A stretch of 40,080 nt of DNA, taken from Actinomycetes bacterium. GTDB taxonomy: Bacteria; Actinomycetota; Actinomycetes; Mycobacteriales; Mycobacteriaceae. Below, in pieces: positions 39,538 to 40,080 of the stretch; position 1 is the first letter of the stretch, and each line of letters starts with the position of its first letter. The notes beneath the pieces are model-generated. The model was not told the origin of the DNA and did not search any database. It worked only from the letters and a program-made list of their open reading frames with translations. The DNA is taken from positions 1 to 40,080 of the forward strand of contig JAEXZY010000029.1 in the NCBI GenBank assembly GCA_023404955.1, read 5' to 3'. Both the position numbers and the translations under genes were made by a program.

Positions 39538-40080
39538 TCAGGGCGGTGGTGGCGGCGCCGCCGGATCAGGCAGGAACTGCACCAACCCGGGCGGGATGTT
39601 CGTCCCCGGCGGTGGGGCGGTCCCCGGAAGCGGCTCGCCGAGTTGCTGCTGCGGCAATTGGCCCAGCAGCGAACCACGCAGGCGCCCATCGCGATACAGA
39701 TCGATGTAGCGGCCCAGCCAGGTACGCCCGTTGACGTCGGCGTTCTCGTCACCCGGAGCAACGTCGAACTGCTGGCCCTGGCCAGGGGCCGAGGGCACCT
39801 CGTTCTGCGGCACACCGTAGGCGTTGTTGAAAGCCCGCAGGTTCGGTACGACACCCGGGCCCGCACCCGGCGCCGACGGCACCGCGTTCTGGCCCAGGAC
39901 GGTGGTCCGGTCGATGCCAGGAATCGCGGGAGCCCCCAGCGCACCGGGAACAGCGGGCTGGCCGGTCTGGGCGAGCATGTTCCAGCCCTCCGGTCCGAGC
40001 AGGGCGCCGATCACCGGGATGGTGGGTCCCGGGGGTGGTGCCGGCACTGGTGCGGGTGGCAGGGGCTCCGGCGGCGCCGG
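39538..40080 (-). CDS. Proline-rich protein, 5' end outside the window
   Basis: At least 180 residues are visible and the frame stays open to the window edge; a GTG at 40047 gives 169 residues. The sequence is rich in Pro, Gly, Ala and Gln with a conserved-looking middle (GRTWLGRYIDLYRDGRLRG). It ends in PPPPP. Similar Ala/Pro-rich secreted proteins occur in mycobacteria. No catalytic motif is seen, and a signal peptide would lie outside the window. Confidence 0.65.
   Translation of the reverse strand, partial: PAPPEPLPPAPVPAPPPGPTIPVIGALLGPEGWNMLAQTGQPAVPGALGAPAIPGIDRTTVLGQNAVPSAPGAGPGVVPNLRAFNNAYGVPQNEVPSAPGQGQQFDVAPGDENADVNGRTWLGRYIDLYRDGRLRGSLLGQLPQQQLGEPLPGTAPPPGTNIPPGLVQFLPDPAAPPPPP

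Overview
The window is high-GC actinobacterial DNA. Gene content and order point to a fast-growing Mycobacterium (Mycolicibacterium). The evidence includes a lysine-repeat membrane-anchored Hns protein, the divergent ethA/ethR pair, EspR, a DinB3-type polymerase, Dps with the M. smegmatis ferroxidase residues, and a KstR-type operator. No tRNA, rRNA, CRISPR array or insertion sequence was found. Locus names from M. tuberculosis and M. smegmatis are from memory and were not checked against a database.

From 1 to about 29 kb the backbone follows M. tuberculosis Rv3840 to Rv3859c: an LCP protein, glpQ1, a DUF4328-like membrane protein, a superoxide dismutase, an Rv3847-like protein, espR, an Rv3850-like protein, hns, rraA, ethA/ethR, a PHP-domain protein, and gltD/gltB. 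Several accessory blocks interrupt it. A nickel superoxide dismutase with its maturation protease stands where M. tuberculosis has sodA. An IrrE-like metallopeptidase, a polytopic membrane protein and a proline-rich anchored protein follow espR. A copper block (His-rich membrane protein, CopC, CopD) precedes hns. dinB3 follows ethR. A four-gene cassette at 17.45 to 20.68 kb resembles espA, espC and espD and ends in a membrane-anchored, possibly propeller-like protein.

After gltB come a double-hotdog thioesterase and dps. From about 30.7 to 38 kb the order follows M. tuberculosis Rv0135c to Rv0142: TetR, CYP138-like P450, msrA, a SnoaL-like protein, an SDR epimerase, a DUF427 protein and an AlkA-like glycosylase. 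msrB and a flavin oxidoreductase are added. A KstR-like box lies in front of the SnoaL/epimerase operon and suggests control by sterol availability. The window ends with an exported protein built on an internal duplication, a strong terminator, a palindromic intergenic element, and a proline-rich protein cut by the edge.

Functional themes are oxidative and metal stress (SodN, Dps, MsrA/MsrB, CopC/CopD), type VII secretion substrates and their regulator EspR, DNA maintenance (Hns, DinB3, AlkA-like), and nitrogen assimilation (GltBD). The best candidate for an undescribed system is the Esp-like four-gene cassette. The IrrE-like peptidase plus membrane protein pair comes second.
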